A stretch of 6,443 nt of DNA from Gammaproteobacteria bacterium. Its GTDB lineage: Bacteria; Pseudomonadota; Gammaproteobacteria; Pseudomonadales; Azotimanducaceae. How positions within the stretch are numbered: the stretch's first letter is position 1; every line of letters starts with the position of its first letter. The DNA is taken from NCBI GenBank assembly GCA_003476445.1, contig DMUF01000226.1, forward strand, positions 1 to 6,443, written 5' to 3'. Below are positions 6,431 through 6,443 of this stretch, piece after piece. The notes under the pieces are model-generated. The model was not told the DNA's origin and ran no database searches. It was given only the letters and a program-made list of their open reading frames with translations. The translations under genes and the position numbers were made by a program.

Positions 6431-6443
6431 CCAGGTGGTCGGC
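6426..6443 (+). terminator. Candidate ffh terminator hairpin, cut by the window end
   Basis: GCTGACC (6426-6432) can pair with GGTCGGC (6437-6443), with one G-U pair and an AGGT loop, forming a 7-bp stem that includes the ffh stop codon. Whether a T tract follows cannot be seen because the window ends at the last stem base. Confidence 0.4.

Overview
This window looks like chromosomal DNA of a GC-rich gammaproteobacterium. The main reason is the block on the right: ffh, and divergent from it a ypjD-like membrane gene followed by a corB-like gene. The same arrangement is known around ffh in E. coli and its relatives. The long-form 2-isopropylmalate synthase and the base composition fit a high-GC environmental gammaproteobacterium, but I cannot name the genus from the sequence alone.

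Layout. Positions 1-914 hold one end of a damaged insertion sequence. Its ISNCY-like transposase gene (minus strand) loses family similarity just before the expected catalytic glutamate. The intact end of the element, near 914, carries two imperfect 21-bp direct repeats. Positions 915-1171 form a compact regulatory region for leuA: a good sigma70-type promoter (932-961), a 19-codon leucine-rich leader ORF (988-1047), a perfect GC hairpin followed by a T-rich stretch (1037-1060), and a second hairpin. leuA (1172-2887, plus strand) follows.

On the minus strand, a ypjD-like gene (4135-4953) and a corB-like gene (2840-4135) form a tightly coupled pair with a TGATG stop/start overlap. The corB-like gene runs convergently into leuA, and the two coding regions overlap by 48 bp. 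ffh (5066-6430, plus strand) diverges from the ypjD-like gene across a 112-bp gap. A hairpin at the ffh stop codon runs exactly to the window edge and may be its terminator.

How the genes relate. leuA makes the committed step of leucine synthesis, and the leader ORF suggests it is controlled by leucine supply through ribosome-mediated attenuation. ffh is the protein part of the signal recognition particle. The ypjD/corB pair encodes inner-membrane proteins, the second probably concerned with divalent cations. There is no sign of a phage, CRISPR array or defence system. The least expected element is the leucine leader and attenuator lying a few bases from an insertion-sequence end.
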